From Bolinopsis microptera (taxonomy: Eukaryota; Ctenophora; Tentaculata; Lobata; Bolinopsidae), in contig NC_087073.1 in the NCBI RefSeq assembly GCF_026151205.1, positions 6,717,001-6,781,000 on the forward strand: 64,000 nt of DNA, read 5' to 3'. The position numbers and the translations under genes are program-made. Each line of letters opens with the position of its first letter. Position 1 is the stretch's first letter. The notes beneath the pieces were generated by a model. That model was not told the origin of the DNA and made no database searches. It saw nothing but the letters and a program-made list of their open reading frames with translations. Shown piece by piece: positions 12,047-25,351 of this stretch.

Positions 12047-15000
12047 TCAGTGTCCTCCTCTAAAGCCACCACCTCCTCGACCACCCCTCATTCCTCCTGC
12101 ACCCCTCATTCCCCCTCCTCCCCTCATTCCACCAGCCCCTCTCATACCACCACCTCCTCGCATTCCACCGCCTCCTCGCATACCTCCGCCGCCACGCATT
12201 CCTCCACCTCGCATTCCTCCACCACGACCACCACGGCCACCACGTCCGCCTCCTCGTCCTCGTCCACCCCATGATTTGGGGGATTTCGGACGCAGACTCT
12301 CAATGTCCTGTCTTTGTGGCAACAGTCTCGATTCTCTGAAGGTATAGGTTATGTTACATGGCGTGGTTAAATCTTACTTTTTATCATAAAAATAAGTTAA
12401 TAAAGTAAATATAGTTCCCCATAATATCTTCCCATAATATCTAACCTCGATTTGGGAGAAGGCACGTCCATCCAGCCAACCCCATCGATGCCCAATCCCC
12501 ATGCCCATTTGACCAAAAATTGAGGAATAAATGTGCATATCAGTACTCCAGTAGACAAGCGACCATAGTCTAATATATGGTGCCACCGGGTTTTAAAGTT
12601 CTAAAATAATTAACTATAATTTCACGTCGAAAAGATACGCAAATCAAATGAACGTCTAGAAAATCTGCCGCTAGACATCTTAAAATCGACTCGAAATCAC
12701 AGCAATCTTTTAAAAAAGCAACGGTAAAGCAAGTACTATAAATCTTGTAAGGCTGAGCGTGAGTTTTTAACGTTATGGTGTTTAGTAGGGAGCATTACGG
12801 CTAAGGTACCAAAACCGTAATTGAGTTTCAAGATGGTTACCCTAACTGCTGTAACCTCAAGGAAACAATACTGAGAAATGTGTTTTAAAATGAAAGTACT
12901 GTTTGTCACCTTGGTAATTTGAAATTGTTGCTAATCTGTCATAATCTCAAATTTGTCGTCTTAAAAGAAGAACCGCAAATTCGAGACAAAATAATTAGGT
13001 AGGATATCCTTTCAGAAACTAACAATTATGCGGCAGTGGTTGAATTGGTCTATTCCCCAATATCTTATCAAATTACTGACAAATCACAGTGCAGTGGCTG
13101 GATTCTCCTTAGTCCTCGGAACACTGTGACCCTGAATCTGTGAATCTGCTTATACAACATGTGGACAAATTATCCCTACAATCTGACCCTGAATCTGCCT
13201 ATACAACATGTGGACAAGTTTCCCTATAATGAGTTAGAATGCTTGCTTCTACGAATTTGCTCTTCTACGCCCCTACGTTTAATAAAATAGTGGAAGAAGA
13301 TACTAACTTGAAGTAACTGAGGTACTGGTCAGGATTGTAGTTGCTGGCAGATATCTCTGGTCCTACTGTCACCCAGCCTGCCCTCAAATTAGCATCTGAT
13401 CCGAACAGGTGTATCCTTCTCCTGCCTAGACAGAACCTGAACCAGACACGTGTGTCAGAGCTAGACACGTGTGTCAGAGCTAGACACGTGTGTCAGAGCT
13501 AGACGTTAGTAACACGTTACAATAAGTTAACATAGTAACCGTCGCGTGGTGACTATAATAAGTATTTTAAAATCAATTTATACAGTAGTTTATATGTAGT
13601 TGAAGTAGTAGTATTAAGCCCTGCATTCAGCTACAGAAAATATTACAACCAGTTACCAGTCCTATTTCCTAATTAGACAGAATGATAATACAAAAAGTTA
13701 GTATTTGACGTACCGCTCCATGATTTTGAAGATCTCCTCTGGTTTTTGAGTACTGCCGTATGGTTTCTCCTCCTCTATGATGATATCAATATCAATGTTT
13801 GCGTGTATGATGTGCCCGTCCGTGCTTCTCCTCACCGTGCCCTGCAGTTGTTTATATTTAATTAATGAATATATTACAATAGCGAAGTGAGGTTTTCCAC
13901 CAAGCAACTCAGGACAAATTCAAAGACTCTGAACAAATTGTAATATGTTAGGATTAGCCGCACATAGACAAGGTCATTAGAAAAGAGCAATTCAGGAGTT
14001 CCCACTTTCCTATTTAAACACAAAAGTAATAGGCTCTTGAATTGAAACCATCAAACAATTTAAGCCCCGATATCGTAAAAATGAGTCATAGAATGCTCTC
14101 ACGGCTTTTAGCAAACGATTTGTGAAGGCGATACAGACCACAGACATTGCCGACAATCAGGCTCGGTCAAGATATCGGCTAATTCGATTGGGATCGAGGA
14201 TTCACTCCTTAATTTGACTTGGTGATATGGTGATATATCTCGCCCCGCCTATCTGATATGGACTATGGTACAACTTTGCAGTGAGGAATTTCATCATGTA
14301 TATTCTGTACACGTGTGTGGGAGCCTGCATTAACGTGTGTGGTACGTGGTGCCACCATTCTTTAAGCTCCTACAGTCTCTCCTCTTTCTATAAAATAGGT
14401 GATTATAACACGGTCCTTCTGTACAACGCGGATATGTTACGATAAATCCTCCATCCAAATAACATTATATAGGGGATCACTGAACGTATAACTTTGAGAC
14501 GGGAGCACAGTCTGCAGGAGCAACTGCAGACAACACGGTAATGCTTTTAATGTTTATGTAAAGTGTAAACTACAACTATTATTGACAGTTATCCCGAAAC
14601 TCGTTCCAAACGCTATTACGCTCTACACGACCGACTGTCAAAACTCTAAAACAGGTCTAATACAAGCTGCAGAGTGCAGGGAGGATCTACCAAGTACCAG
14701 CTACCTATGTGACCTATGTTGAGTTTCGTCAAGACTTGACGGATCCATCACATCTTCTGACCACCCCATATTACGGAGTAAAGTCTCGCTCGTTGCGCCA
14801 GCACAGCAGAGAGTTCATAGTTGGAGGAGTATATCCCCTGATCGGCGGCTTATTGGGGAGAGACAACATTAAGCTTGTGAGCTTATCTTTGAAGTGCTCC
14901 AGATCTTGAATGACATTCAGATGGTAGGGGATTGCATTCCACAATTTAGGTCCCTGGACTGCAAATGAGTTGTCAAACATGGTGAGGTTTGCTGTTGAAC

Positions 15001-18000
15001 TGGTTCTACGTTTTGATGGAATTACTGGCTACTGCAAGGTTTTCAAGCCTTGGGCGTGAAACAAATAGAACGTTCAGATCATTGCTGGTCTTTCCGTGGA
15101 GGATTTTCCACATAATATGGAGAATGATCAATCACTCCCGCCTTCGTTGAAGAGACATCAGAGATAGATAGACCAGGCGATCCCAGTAGTGGATATCGCG
15201 CATTCCTGATATTCTGGCGGTGAATGCTTTCTGTACACTCTCCAGTTCTTGGATATTGCTGATTTTTGAGGGATCCCATAATGCAAATGGCCAGCAATAT
15301 TCAATCAGACTTCGAACCATTGATTTGTATAGCTTTTTGGATGACCCACTGGATTCTTGCACGGATTGACCAGAATGACAACTTACAAACACTTCGGAAC
15401 CGGGAGAGTTGCGGTGCAGCAGACTAGAACCTCGGGAACACAAACACGGAATATGGTAGTCGTGTATGGCCCGGTTATTAAACCCCGGTATGTGTAAACA
15501 AAATCTGTGCAAGATAAACAGCTAGAAGAGGCCAGGAGTCGTGGTGCGCGCGGCATGGTTCACAGAGCGCGCACGAAATTTGTGTGCTTATTCGATACAA
15601 AATTATACTTTGGACATTAAAACAACGTTTAGATCTCGCGCGCGCTGTACTTCAGGGAATAATTGCCCATGGCCGAATTGATTTCTATATTATTGATGTT
15701 TTGACTTTTAAGTGAACCCCTAAACAACTATTTAATAAACACGGAATAGAAATCAGTTCTAAAGCATCAAATTTATGTTATCGAATCGAAGTCAGCTCTC
15801 TTTACTATTCGCCTAATTTTGCATGGTGGCATGACAGCGGTGTGTTGATTGTTGGAAGTCGAACCTTATCTGATATCTCTTAACATAATATATCACGATT
15901 TTGAGCTGAATGCCGAACATAAATTGGGGGCATAATCTGTCGTACACAGTTGCGTTAAGGTTACACGTTGTACATCTTACGGTAGTGTACAATGTGTGGA
16001 TTAACTGATGTTAGAATAATTTTAATACTGATAACAAAGAAAGTGCTCAAGATTCCCGAAACTCACAGCGTCCCAGAGGACAATTTTATATATTTTATAG
16101 GACATATTATACCACCATATTTAAAGGTGTGTAGTTTAAACAGGAATTTTTAACGTATGTGAATGAGTCACAGGTATTATTTCACATGAACATTTGTCCA
16201 TTATAGTCGAAAATATAAGTAGACGTTCTGTAAGTCTTAATTTTGTAAGTCTAGCAAAAGGGCAGTTAGTCCTATAAGTAGACAAAGCCCACAACAAGTT
16301 ACTTGATACCCGTTTCCCTGACATGGTAACTGCAAAAAGTATTAAAGTCAAATCTCGTTAAAAATATTAACGAGGTAACCTTACCTTGATTCCCATAAGA
16401 CAGTGCTCCTTGGTATGTTGAAACAGTGCTTTCGGCTCTAAATACGACGTATTTCCAGGTTTGTTCTTGTTGGTTTTAATCCAACATATATCTTCACACC
16501 TCCTGTAGCCCCACCTTCTCAGACACTCCCGGCCCTCGTCTAGTCCCTCCGCAGAACCACACCAGATAAAAACAAAGGACGGGTTTCCAGCCAGCTGAAA
16601 TATGGAAAATATGTGGTTGAAAATATGTGGAGGATTGTAAATATGTCTTAGAGAAAGTTAACGTATGGTTGGGTAACATGTTTTTTGTTCTATAATCGAC
16701 ATTATATGGTCGCCAAAGTGAACACATCCGTGATATGTTTCTTTAGAACTCTATACATGTGTTTTTGGGTCAGTTATAATGTTATTTGCACAAATAACAT
16801 TTGAAACTCCACTTTGATCCGTAATAAGTTAATAATCTCCAGCAAACTTCAAACACTAACTCAATAAACTGGAAAGAGTTTCTCTAAATCTTATTACTTT
16901 TATCACATGGTGGTCAAATTCCAGTCGTATTCTACTAGCTGATGATTACTGTGATTAAATCAAATGCTCTGCAATTTAAAAGGGACACCGCACACCAAGT
17001 CAACAAAATGTTTCCTTGAAAATCAACAGATCTTCTCACCAATAGATTAGCCCTACAATGTGAGGACTGGGAACCTATACGGAACATTCACCGATACAAA
17101 TTAATATTATGATTCACAACAAACACTTCTCACCTCATCAATTTTAAGTTTAGAAATGTCCTCCCAGTTCCAAGTTTTACTATTGTAAACACCAGGAGCC
17201 CTCCGCTCGTATTCCTCGAGAGGTGGGTCTATGTAGATAATATCGAAATCTGTCTTGAGAGTGGATCTCAAATCCAGGGTGTGGAGATCTCCGGGTAGAT
17301 ATTGTGGCGGTGTAGCAAATTCCTGGAAATTGTATTGTGTTGTCTGGTGTTGAAGTGAAACGTATTAATGGAATTTGGAATGTTCGGTTTTACAAACTTG
17401 TACGTGTGTTTAAGAGTCTAGAATCACGATTGCGGTTATGAAGAGAATGGCTGCAGATTGCAGATATTGATTGATGGAGAAATCTTCATTTCTGATACTG
17501 TGAAGATGGAATGGTTTTCTTTTTAATGGTAATACCACCATGTACGTGTGCATGGGTGTAGGGAATGATGATCCAATGAATTCCACGAAAACTTTAGTGC
17601 ACTGATTTAGAATCGGCGGTTTTAATAGATTCTCAGAAAGGCAAGTCAGTCAAAATACACATAAAAATCAATCCAATCATAACCAGACCACTTTTATTCG
17701 ATTCTACAGCCACAACTAAGTTAAGTATAGTATGCTGAGAGTTCCTAGAGTATTCAGTAGAAATACCACTCCGATATGATTAACTGAGATCTCAACCGCC
17801 AACTTTAAAATATAAATCGGTGCACTATTCGCAGGATTTTCCGAAGCTTAATATTGTGTCACGTACAGTTATCAGTATTTCATGACGTTTGTACATTAAT
17901 GACAAATCGGAGAACTAAGACACATTCCACGCTATCTGAAGATTTATCGTATAGAATCTCTTCCCACAGCCGATCTACTGACTACTGCTAATGCAATCAC

Positions 18001-19445
18001 CACAGTTTTTCCGTTAAAAATACTGAAGTCCTTCATAGTAATGAATAGAGTTTTAAATTTTAAACATAGACCAAACCAGACTTCTGAGTAGCGGTTAGAA
18101 ACTAAGATTTAATTAAGATTACAAATCAAAATATCGCTACTAAGCTTGCAAGAAAGGACTAAGTAACCATTTAAACCTTTATAAATATGTGTAATAATAG
18201 CATTGTTAATTTATCACACATACCGTAATTTGCTCGTCTTTGAGTCTGATCAGTTCCTTAAGTTTAGGATACTCCTCAAATCGCTCCTGAATACCTGTGT
18301 CTCTTATGTAGTTCTGGGGCCTGTTTCCTGGGATCAAGATAAGGTTATAGAAGTAATTAACTGTAGAAATGTAATATTGTTATACAGCTCTCTTGTCGTA
18401 CTACAGTACGTGTCGAACTAGAGGTAATTACATAATGTAAAGTAATATAACATAAACAATGCAAGATCATGTAACAAATTATGTTTAACAGGAAATTATA
18501 TTACAAGCATTCCTGGACACTTTGGGCCTTATATTTTTGAATGTACTATTTTGCGGTAGTCCTACGGATAAAACCCCCCGAAGAAGATCATTCCAGAACC
18601 CATCGTTTTTAACTTTTAGGACATGAAGGTTTATTACTGTGCACTGTGCAGAAAAGTTATCAAATTACATGCCACATACAGTTCTATTAGATCTAGTAAT
18701 CTAATCCTGTACTCTGGTGGTTTTTTTAAGAACTCTAATCGCAGATAATTAAATCAATGAACTAATCAAGTTCCTTTTCATGACCTTGACAACACAGTAA
18801 CATATGCAAATCACTAACTGCCAGACTCTTTGAACTCTTAAAACATTTTTAATTTCAGTTATATAATATATAAATAAACTGACCCAGAAATTACAGGTTT
18901 AAGTCTGCACATGCTACTCAACCTAACCTACTATAATCTAACCTGTATCTACGAAATGTTGCTGGTAATCATTGTGAGGATTAGCTGACTGAGTCCCCTT
19001 CAGGAATATCTCACTCCCGATATAAAGTTTCTGGTCGTTGTCTTCATCGTCCTGTTCACCTCGCGAGCGCTTTCTACTGTTGCGCTCCCAGCGCATCTCA
19101 CCCATCTTTCGGCGCGCAACCATCTCCATCTGAGTATTCAGTACCTGCAATGCATTTGTTATGTTAATACTAGTTGATAAAGATAAAAATATCAAATTGG
19201 TTAGACTGCTTAGTAAATGATAATAAATATTTTTAAAGCAAGAGATTCAAAAATGGAGATACAATTTTAGGGGAAAAACGTATGATCTGAACAGCATAAT
19301 ATAAATAATAAGATATAAAATAATTGACACTCACCACCCCGATCCTGCGGCCACTAGATACTCCCAGAACTTCAGCCAGCTTGTCTCTCCGTTTCCGGGA
19401 TCTGACCTGCAGCTTGTGGAGGATCTCCATATTCTGAGATACCAT
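12047..19445 (-). CDS. METTL14: METTL14, non-catalytic subunit of the m6A RNA methyltransferase
   Basis: METTL14 pairs with METTL3 in the nuclear complex that writes N6-methyladenosine in mRNA, where it supports RNA binding. Exons are 19335-19445, 18943-19144, 18224-18327, 17134-17322, 16385-16594, 13714-13841, 13308-13436 and 12047-12335; all are GT-AG with consistent phase and give 453 residues (human 456). Recognisable segments in order are [101 protein letters not shown] and [11 protein letters not shown], followed by a long RGG tail of repeated MRGGG-type units. The family signature is normally EPPL; here it reads DPPL (Asp codon 17227-17229). Intron 5 contains LINE debris. The start codon is five bases after a splice-acceptor-like AG; an in-frame ATG lies 21 bases further upstream. 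Confidence 0.95.
13442..13505. repeat. 19-bp tandem repeat at a METTL14 splice acceptor
   Basis: About three copies of AGACACGTGTGTCAGAGCT stand directly upstream, in gene orientation, of METTL14 exon 7, ending a few bases from its acceptor at 13437-13438. Each unit contains the palindrome CACGTG and a CTAG that resembles a 3' splice site. Confidence 0.85.
14705..15512 (-). pseudogene. LINE reverse-transcriptase C-terminal relic (CR1/L2-like)
   Basis: Minus-strand frames broken by shifts encode the region after the RT catalytic core of a CR1/L2-type [34 protein letters not shown], and then, in another frame, [15 protein letters not shown] and PPIRGYTPP. The same ordered motifs occur in the LINE relic at 33.5-34.2 kb and in the long LINE at 37.5-40.8 kb. 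The fragment lies inside METTL14 intron 5 in the same orientation as the gene, is 5'-truncated and is not functional. Confidence 0.85.
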
Positions 19446-21000
19446 CCTGACTAATAAAAGGTACACTTTTTAAAGCTAGTTTATTGCAATCTACAAGGGA
19501 TGGATAACGATATAATAGAGAAGAGTTTGGATTATAATTTTATATATTAGTTATTATGTAAAGCACCGAAATTAAGCTTTCCTATGTTGATCGTTAAAAT
19601 TGTTTTCTTATATTTTCTGTAATAATAGGTAACTTGTTATACACAACTTGTGTTATTTATCGGTATTCAGTCAAAATATTCTAAGGTCGACTCGGTATTA
19701 AGTCAAAATATTCTAAGGTCGACTCGGTATTAAGTCAAAATATTCTAAGGTCGACGCCATGTTGATATTTTTATACAACTAATATAATACTTCCCTTACA
19801 TTATATTATTGCGGTAATTTTATAGTTCATCGCATTAGTCAGTAAAACAAAACAATAACTACATAGATTTTAAGCTATAATAAGCAAATTATTACTCTTT
19901 AATGCTTAATGCTAATATCAAGTATGTAATAACAAGTATGTAATAACATTTTCTAAGTTTTAATTGATAGCATTAGAGTTAATTGATAGCATTAGAAAAC
20001 AATTAAGATACAATATCAATCTTTTTGTTACTTATAATAAATCTTACACCTCCTGAATAAATGGGTCACGCCAGCGTGAAAATATTAGAAGATCACTGAT
20101 CAGAGGTTTAAAAAAAAGAAATTAGGGCAAGATGCAAATTGTAAAAATATCAAAAACGTAGATACAATATAATATCGAAACATATAAAACTCAAAGACAA
20201 GCGAACTATAAATCTCACGAAACTTGAAGTTCGCTAGTCTGTGTGTGTTATTTGTATATCTCTCCAACTTGTTCTGTACAATAATTCTCCAATCTAATTT
20301 TGTTATGGAATTAATATTTGTAATATCATGCAATATTGAATAATTGATAACCGAAATTCTCGAGATAACAACGGCTGTATCTCTGTATGAATTAATAATT
20401 ATGTATCGAAATAATGCATTAAACTAATTAAATAATGCATTAAACTAATCGAAAAATCTTCTGTGGTCTTACCTTCCGACCAATTTACTGAAAAAATCAT
20501 ACTTTTAAAAATACACAAAACATCTTAGAAACCTCAAAGCAAATAAAGCGGTGAAAAAAGTTATATATAAACGTTATATAACACCAAAAACAGAACAAAG
20601 TGATAAAATGATAACAACACTATGACGCGAATGAGTGAAACAATTCCAAATTATTGTAGACTTAACAGTATCACGTACTAAAATACTCTGTATCAAAACA
20701 CGCACTGCCAAAAAAATTAAACTCCAAAATATCATGTAATCTATACTGTATAATAACTTAATAAACCTAACGGCTAACGGTTAATAACCCATATATCATA
20801 TTCTGGTACTCCATTAATTCAAATTACAAATTTCGTTTTCATTTGGATAGAATAGATATATAGGCAAACTAAAACAACTAAATACTACTAAAATGTCTCC
20901 TCCATTTCAAAGAAGTCAAAAACGATTCAGAAAAAAAGCACAGTATTTTGCACGTGCAGAAAAGTGCGCGCATTTACACGTGCAATATGCCACCAGCAGA
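19446..21000. other. Intergenic region between GCLC and METTL14
   Basis: This AT-rich 1.55-kb spacer should hold the GCLC 3' UTR. Apart from a 32-bp tandem repeat (annotated separately) no element or gene is recognised. CCTTTTATTAG, which resembles a 3' splice site, ends five bases before the METTL14 ATG. Confidence 0.6.
19660..19755. repeat. 32-bp tandem repeat, 3 copies
   Basis: Three head-to-tail copies of a 32-bp unit starting TCGGTATTAAGTCAAAATAT and ending GGTCGAC; the first copy differs at one base. They lie in the spacer just upstream of METTL14. Confidence 0.95.
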
Positions 21001-24000
21001 TTACCACACGTGATCACTGTTAGCATCAAACACGGGGCTGATAGGATCATCATTGTCATTGGTCTTATAGCTGTCTCGTCTGAAGTGCTTGTTGTTGTGG
21101 TCGCTGGTCTGACGTAGTGTACCAATCAGGTCTGGGCATTCCTTTCCGTTAGTTATAGCGTTACACTCCATCAGCATGTCGTATGTCATCTAGATGAGTA
21201 GATAATCATTATTATAAGTATAAGAGGTGTAGCCAAGTTCCTGTGTTGTTGATGATTATCAACCTAAGTATAATGTCCTTCTAATTTTCAGTAATTCCTG
21301 ATCAATACAAGGACACAATTTAGCAATATTTACTATTTAGAAGCAATCGAAAATCCTCATAATCATATCAATCCAACAAGAACAACAAGTATTAATATAA
21401 CGGCTGAAGTAAAGATTACCTCCTCAGATACCACAGAATCCTGCTTATAGAGAGGATGGTTATGTACAAACTCTCTCAACCACGCAGCTGTTGTCTTCAA
21501 CTCTCCACTGGCTCTCTTCTGTATCAGACTGATGTATGAACAGATCCTTGTTGCTGTGACAAACTCCAAATCCTGAACAATAACAATATACTAGAAACAC
21601 AGCGTATCTGACGATCTTAAAGTTTAAGCAAATTGAAGTAAAGGCAAAATTGAAGTTAAGACAAATTTCCAAGGATTTAAAAGTACTTATGTAAGACTGG
21701 TCAGCTGTGAAACATCAGGTCACTGTCTAAACTTCTGCAATCATACTTTCAGTGGTGGCCGCTATATACTATATACTAGTGACTAACATAGCAGTGATCT
21801 AGACTCTAGAGGTGAGCTGGTAAAACTAACCATGTTGTTAACGTATGCTCTGATAACTTTGCAGATTCCCGGAAAGTCGCCGTTTCCGTTGATAATCTCA
21901 TCAATCGTCATCTCAACTATTTCCGGTTCGCACTCACACTTACAACACTGTATGTTCTTCCTGCCAGGGTTGCAGATGTTATCTAGCGCGTGCAAATTCA
22001 CAAAATTTGAAGACTGAATCTGATGAGTATACTTATTTAAATATATATTTTATAAAACCGATATGTAATATTATGTAGGATACGTCAGACAAAACAGACA
22101 ACTGTGAAATTAACCTGAAGTAGAACTTCTCATCAAGAACAGCGTTCCTCTTCTGGGCTCTCTCCATGTTGATCTGAACGAGGGAGAGCGGCATATAGAA
22201 GTTACATTTGAAACTGGCCATGGCCCTGCTCAGTAGAATGCAGAAGGACACAAATGCTGCATTCTCAAAGTCAGTTATCTGGGCCTCAATGGTCCTGAAC
22301 TCCACTCTCCATCCGATGTCTGATCCAGGGGGAGGTGGTTTGAACCGCATGTTCTGCCAGTTGGTAGACTGTAGACTTTCAAAGTGGTCCGTGTCATTCT
22401 CATCGTCCAGCTCGATCCTGTGTAATTAATCAAATTAATATTATAGATTACACAGACTAAATTTAAAAATTTGGCAAGGTACTCGCGGCATGTTATGAAT
22501 AATAGTGTAATGGCGTACGCATACCGCCATAAATATTTTGTAAAATATGGATAACTTAAAGAATCAAAGAGGATTATAAGATCTGTACTAAGTCTCTCGG
22601 AGTCTCTCGGAGCTGTAATTTTTTATGTCATTTACGAACTGATAATGACCAGGTGGAACCCCGATTTACCAAAAACCCGATTTACCGCGGCTGTTTCCTT
22701 CCCCCTAATTCCACAGTAAATCGGTGTGTTTCTGTACCTGTTGCTGAAGGCTGAGATGGGATCCCTAATAAAGAGATGAGCGATATGACGTGCCATCAGC
22801 GGGTCGATATTCTCCACATTAGCCTCTATAAGAGTCTTGTAAACCTCCTCATTGTAGGGTGGGTTCACATCACTGAACTTCTCGGAGCGCAGGAAGGAGT
22901 TTATAGTGGAGTAGCGGGAGGAGCGGGCTTTGTTCTTACCAGGATCTGCTATCTCCTGACAAATATTGTAGTTTGTAGATCACCTTTATACGAGGAAGGT
23001 TGACGAGAAGCTGATCTTCAAACAAGGGGTAATATTATGTAAAGTACGTTTTTCTGAACACTCAAACAACAGTGAGGGGGTTTATAATATTTTATTCTTA
23101 ATGTGAAGAATAGCCTAAATTGATAAGACTTAAACCGTACATCATCAGTTCTGTCATCAACAGAAGCAGAGATAACATTCCACCTGCAGTCCACATCACA
23201 CAAGTAGCCCCTGTAGATAGGGGCAGCTGCTGACAGAGCCATTACTATGGGGGTCACTACTGCTAGCTGGTCGTACAGCACCTTCGCTTCACATAGGTTA
23301 CACGCCTGGGGAGGGGAGGCTATGTTACATGGGTTGTTATTTAGCTGGGCTACTTTATTAATTATTTCGTTATGTAGTCCTGTAATTCTACATACAGCGG
23401 ACCTGTAGACTAAGTATAGACAGTCTGATATATAAATTACACGAATTATACTGAACATCGTTAAAATACCGCGCATTTATGAACATAAATTATGTGTACA
23501 CATACCTGGAATGTCATTTGAATGCAACAGCAGCCCATGCCGAAGCCCATAGCGTCCATGTAGACATGGTCCGGTTTAGCAGCTGGAATGTCAGGGAACT
23601 CAATAAAAGGGCTGGGAGTGTTCTCGTCTTTGAAGATAGGAACATTAATCTCAACCTGCAGGGACAACATGCTGGTTAATTAGAGTCAGTAACACCGGAC
23701 ACTGATAATTGTTAGCAGGAGCTTTTTGAGAATTTAGTTGAGAATGGAGTAGATGTTTTGAAATTAACATGACGTTCGAACAAAGTATTAGTAAGAAGTG
23801 TTCGATGTTAATACAGTTCCACTTTTTTAACAGCATGCCATGCAGATTGCAGACCCAACATAATTTCAACTGCAGACAATATTAGAAGATTCAAGAATAC
23901 AGCTTGTACGACAGAGCACATGCAACTTTAGCGCATGCAAAAAGAGGGGAAAGAAATTTTACCTTTTTACCTCTACGCTGCCTGATGTTCCTAGTCAAGT

Positions 24001-24877
24001 TGGGGAAGCGAGGGTGAGGGTTGATACATTCGTCCGGGAAGAACATGCTCTGAGAGACATTGCCGTGAGGAGAGGGTTGGGCAGGAGGCCAGCAGAAGTC
24101 AGGGCAGCCCAGACGAGGGAAATTAGTCAGTGTCAGAACTGTTTCTGTCTCGCTGTCCATCAGCAACATCAACTCCTGGGACATACATTTGGTAACTTAT
24201 GCACAGAAGGATACAATGATAATAAGATCTCATTAATCAACTTGTAAATTTTCCAAAGAGGGAAATGAGCTGTAAAATAGTAGACCAACAAAGAATGTGG
24301 TAAATCTAAAGTTATCCTAATTCTATAAAATCTAACCTTGCGCCTGTGCCTCATGTCCCTTATAACATTGTTCAGCTCCTCAAAATCCTCCAAGAAGGGT
24401 TTGTTAGGAGTAGATTCAATCTGGAAAGATCCGTACTCCTCCACAAATGTGACTGGCATCTCAAACTTACAGTTATGTTTAGCTAGTCGCTCCAGGTACT
24501 CCTAGGTGTTACCAAATTCAATTACATGCTTTTACAATGTATCATTTAGCGCATGAATATAATGCTGTTGTAATTTTACAATATTGAAACTTCCACTTTT
24601 CACAGCTTACTGTTCCTGCAGACACTGAAGATTTCAACAAAAAAAGATAAAAAGTAATCACCTGAGTTTTACAGTGCAGATAAACACGTTTTTTCTCGTG
24701 GTCGAACTTGAACAACAAATACTCAATCTCATCGCCCCACTTAAGCTCCTCGTATTTCCTCTGCTTCATCGTCTTCATCAGGTGTATAAACTGCTTTACT
24801 CCATGATCCTTTATGTAGTCCGACAGTTCTTTCGTTTCCTCCCAGGACAGAGGCTCTCCTCGAACTAGTATTCCCAT
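21001..24877 (-). CDS. GCLC: Glutamate-cysteine ligase catalytic subunit, about 10 exons
   Basis: GCLC joins glutamate and cysteine using ATP, the first and rate-limiting step of glutathione synthesis, in the cytosol. Exons are 24662-24877, 24337-24501, 23963-24175, 23506-23655, 23141-23305, 22738-22955, 22115-22417, about 21831-22013, 21420-21572 and 21001-21189. Conserved segments in order are [191 protein letters not shown] and KQDSVVSEE. About 640-650 residues (human 637). The junction between exons 7 and 8 is unresolved: the strong donor after FYFR leaves two bases, whereas the acceptors at 21983 and 22014 need one and none. An acceptor-like AG lies eight bases before the ATG. Confidence 0.95.
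22648..22740. mobile_element. Short pogo-like MITE relic in a GCLC intron
   Basis: The segment opens with CAGGTGGAACCCCGATTTACC-like sequence and closes with CCACAGTAAATCGGTGTG, so the GATTTAC motif is inverted at the two ends. The ends resemble pogo/Tigger termini. Related CCCGATTTACCG-type stretches occur near 51.97 kb and 56.85 kb. It is short and degraded, so the family assignment is tentative. Confidence 0.35.
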
Positions 24878-25351
24878 ACTTTACACTAAGCAACACAGGA
24901 ATTATTAAATGGAATATCAATAATTCATGAACACAACTTTGATGAAATCTAATTTTCTGCTTTTTACAGAAGCCTTTTTCAGCTGAATTTACAAAATATC
25001 ATGAACGACATAAATCAAAAATGAAACTTGTACGTGTTCAAAAAAAGTGTTAACATTCAGTCTGTTATACCAGTGCAGCATAATGAATTGTTTTAAAAAG
25101 TTCAGCTTTTCAAATGAATCATTTCAGTAACGATATAACGCCTGAACAAAGGATCTTTTTAAAACGCAACTTTCGTTACGTTTCATAATGTGGTAGAACA
25201 TATTTTTATTGTATGTCAAAATTAAAACTGTGTTTTTCTGTTGAAAATCACCGAGTAAAATGTATGTCTTTAAAGTCTATCTAAAACCACAACATAAAAG
25301 AAAAGTTTCCTTCAAATAAATTAGTTAAAAAGTTATATTTGAAACAATATC

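Noticed and set aside
12050..12274. Plus-strand Ser/Thr-rich frame opposite the METTL14 RGG tail
   Set aside because: Shadow of the GGA-type Gly/Arg codons on the minus strand.
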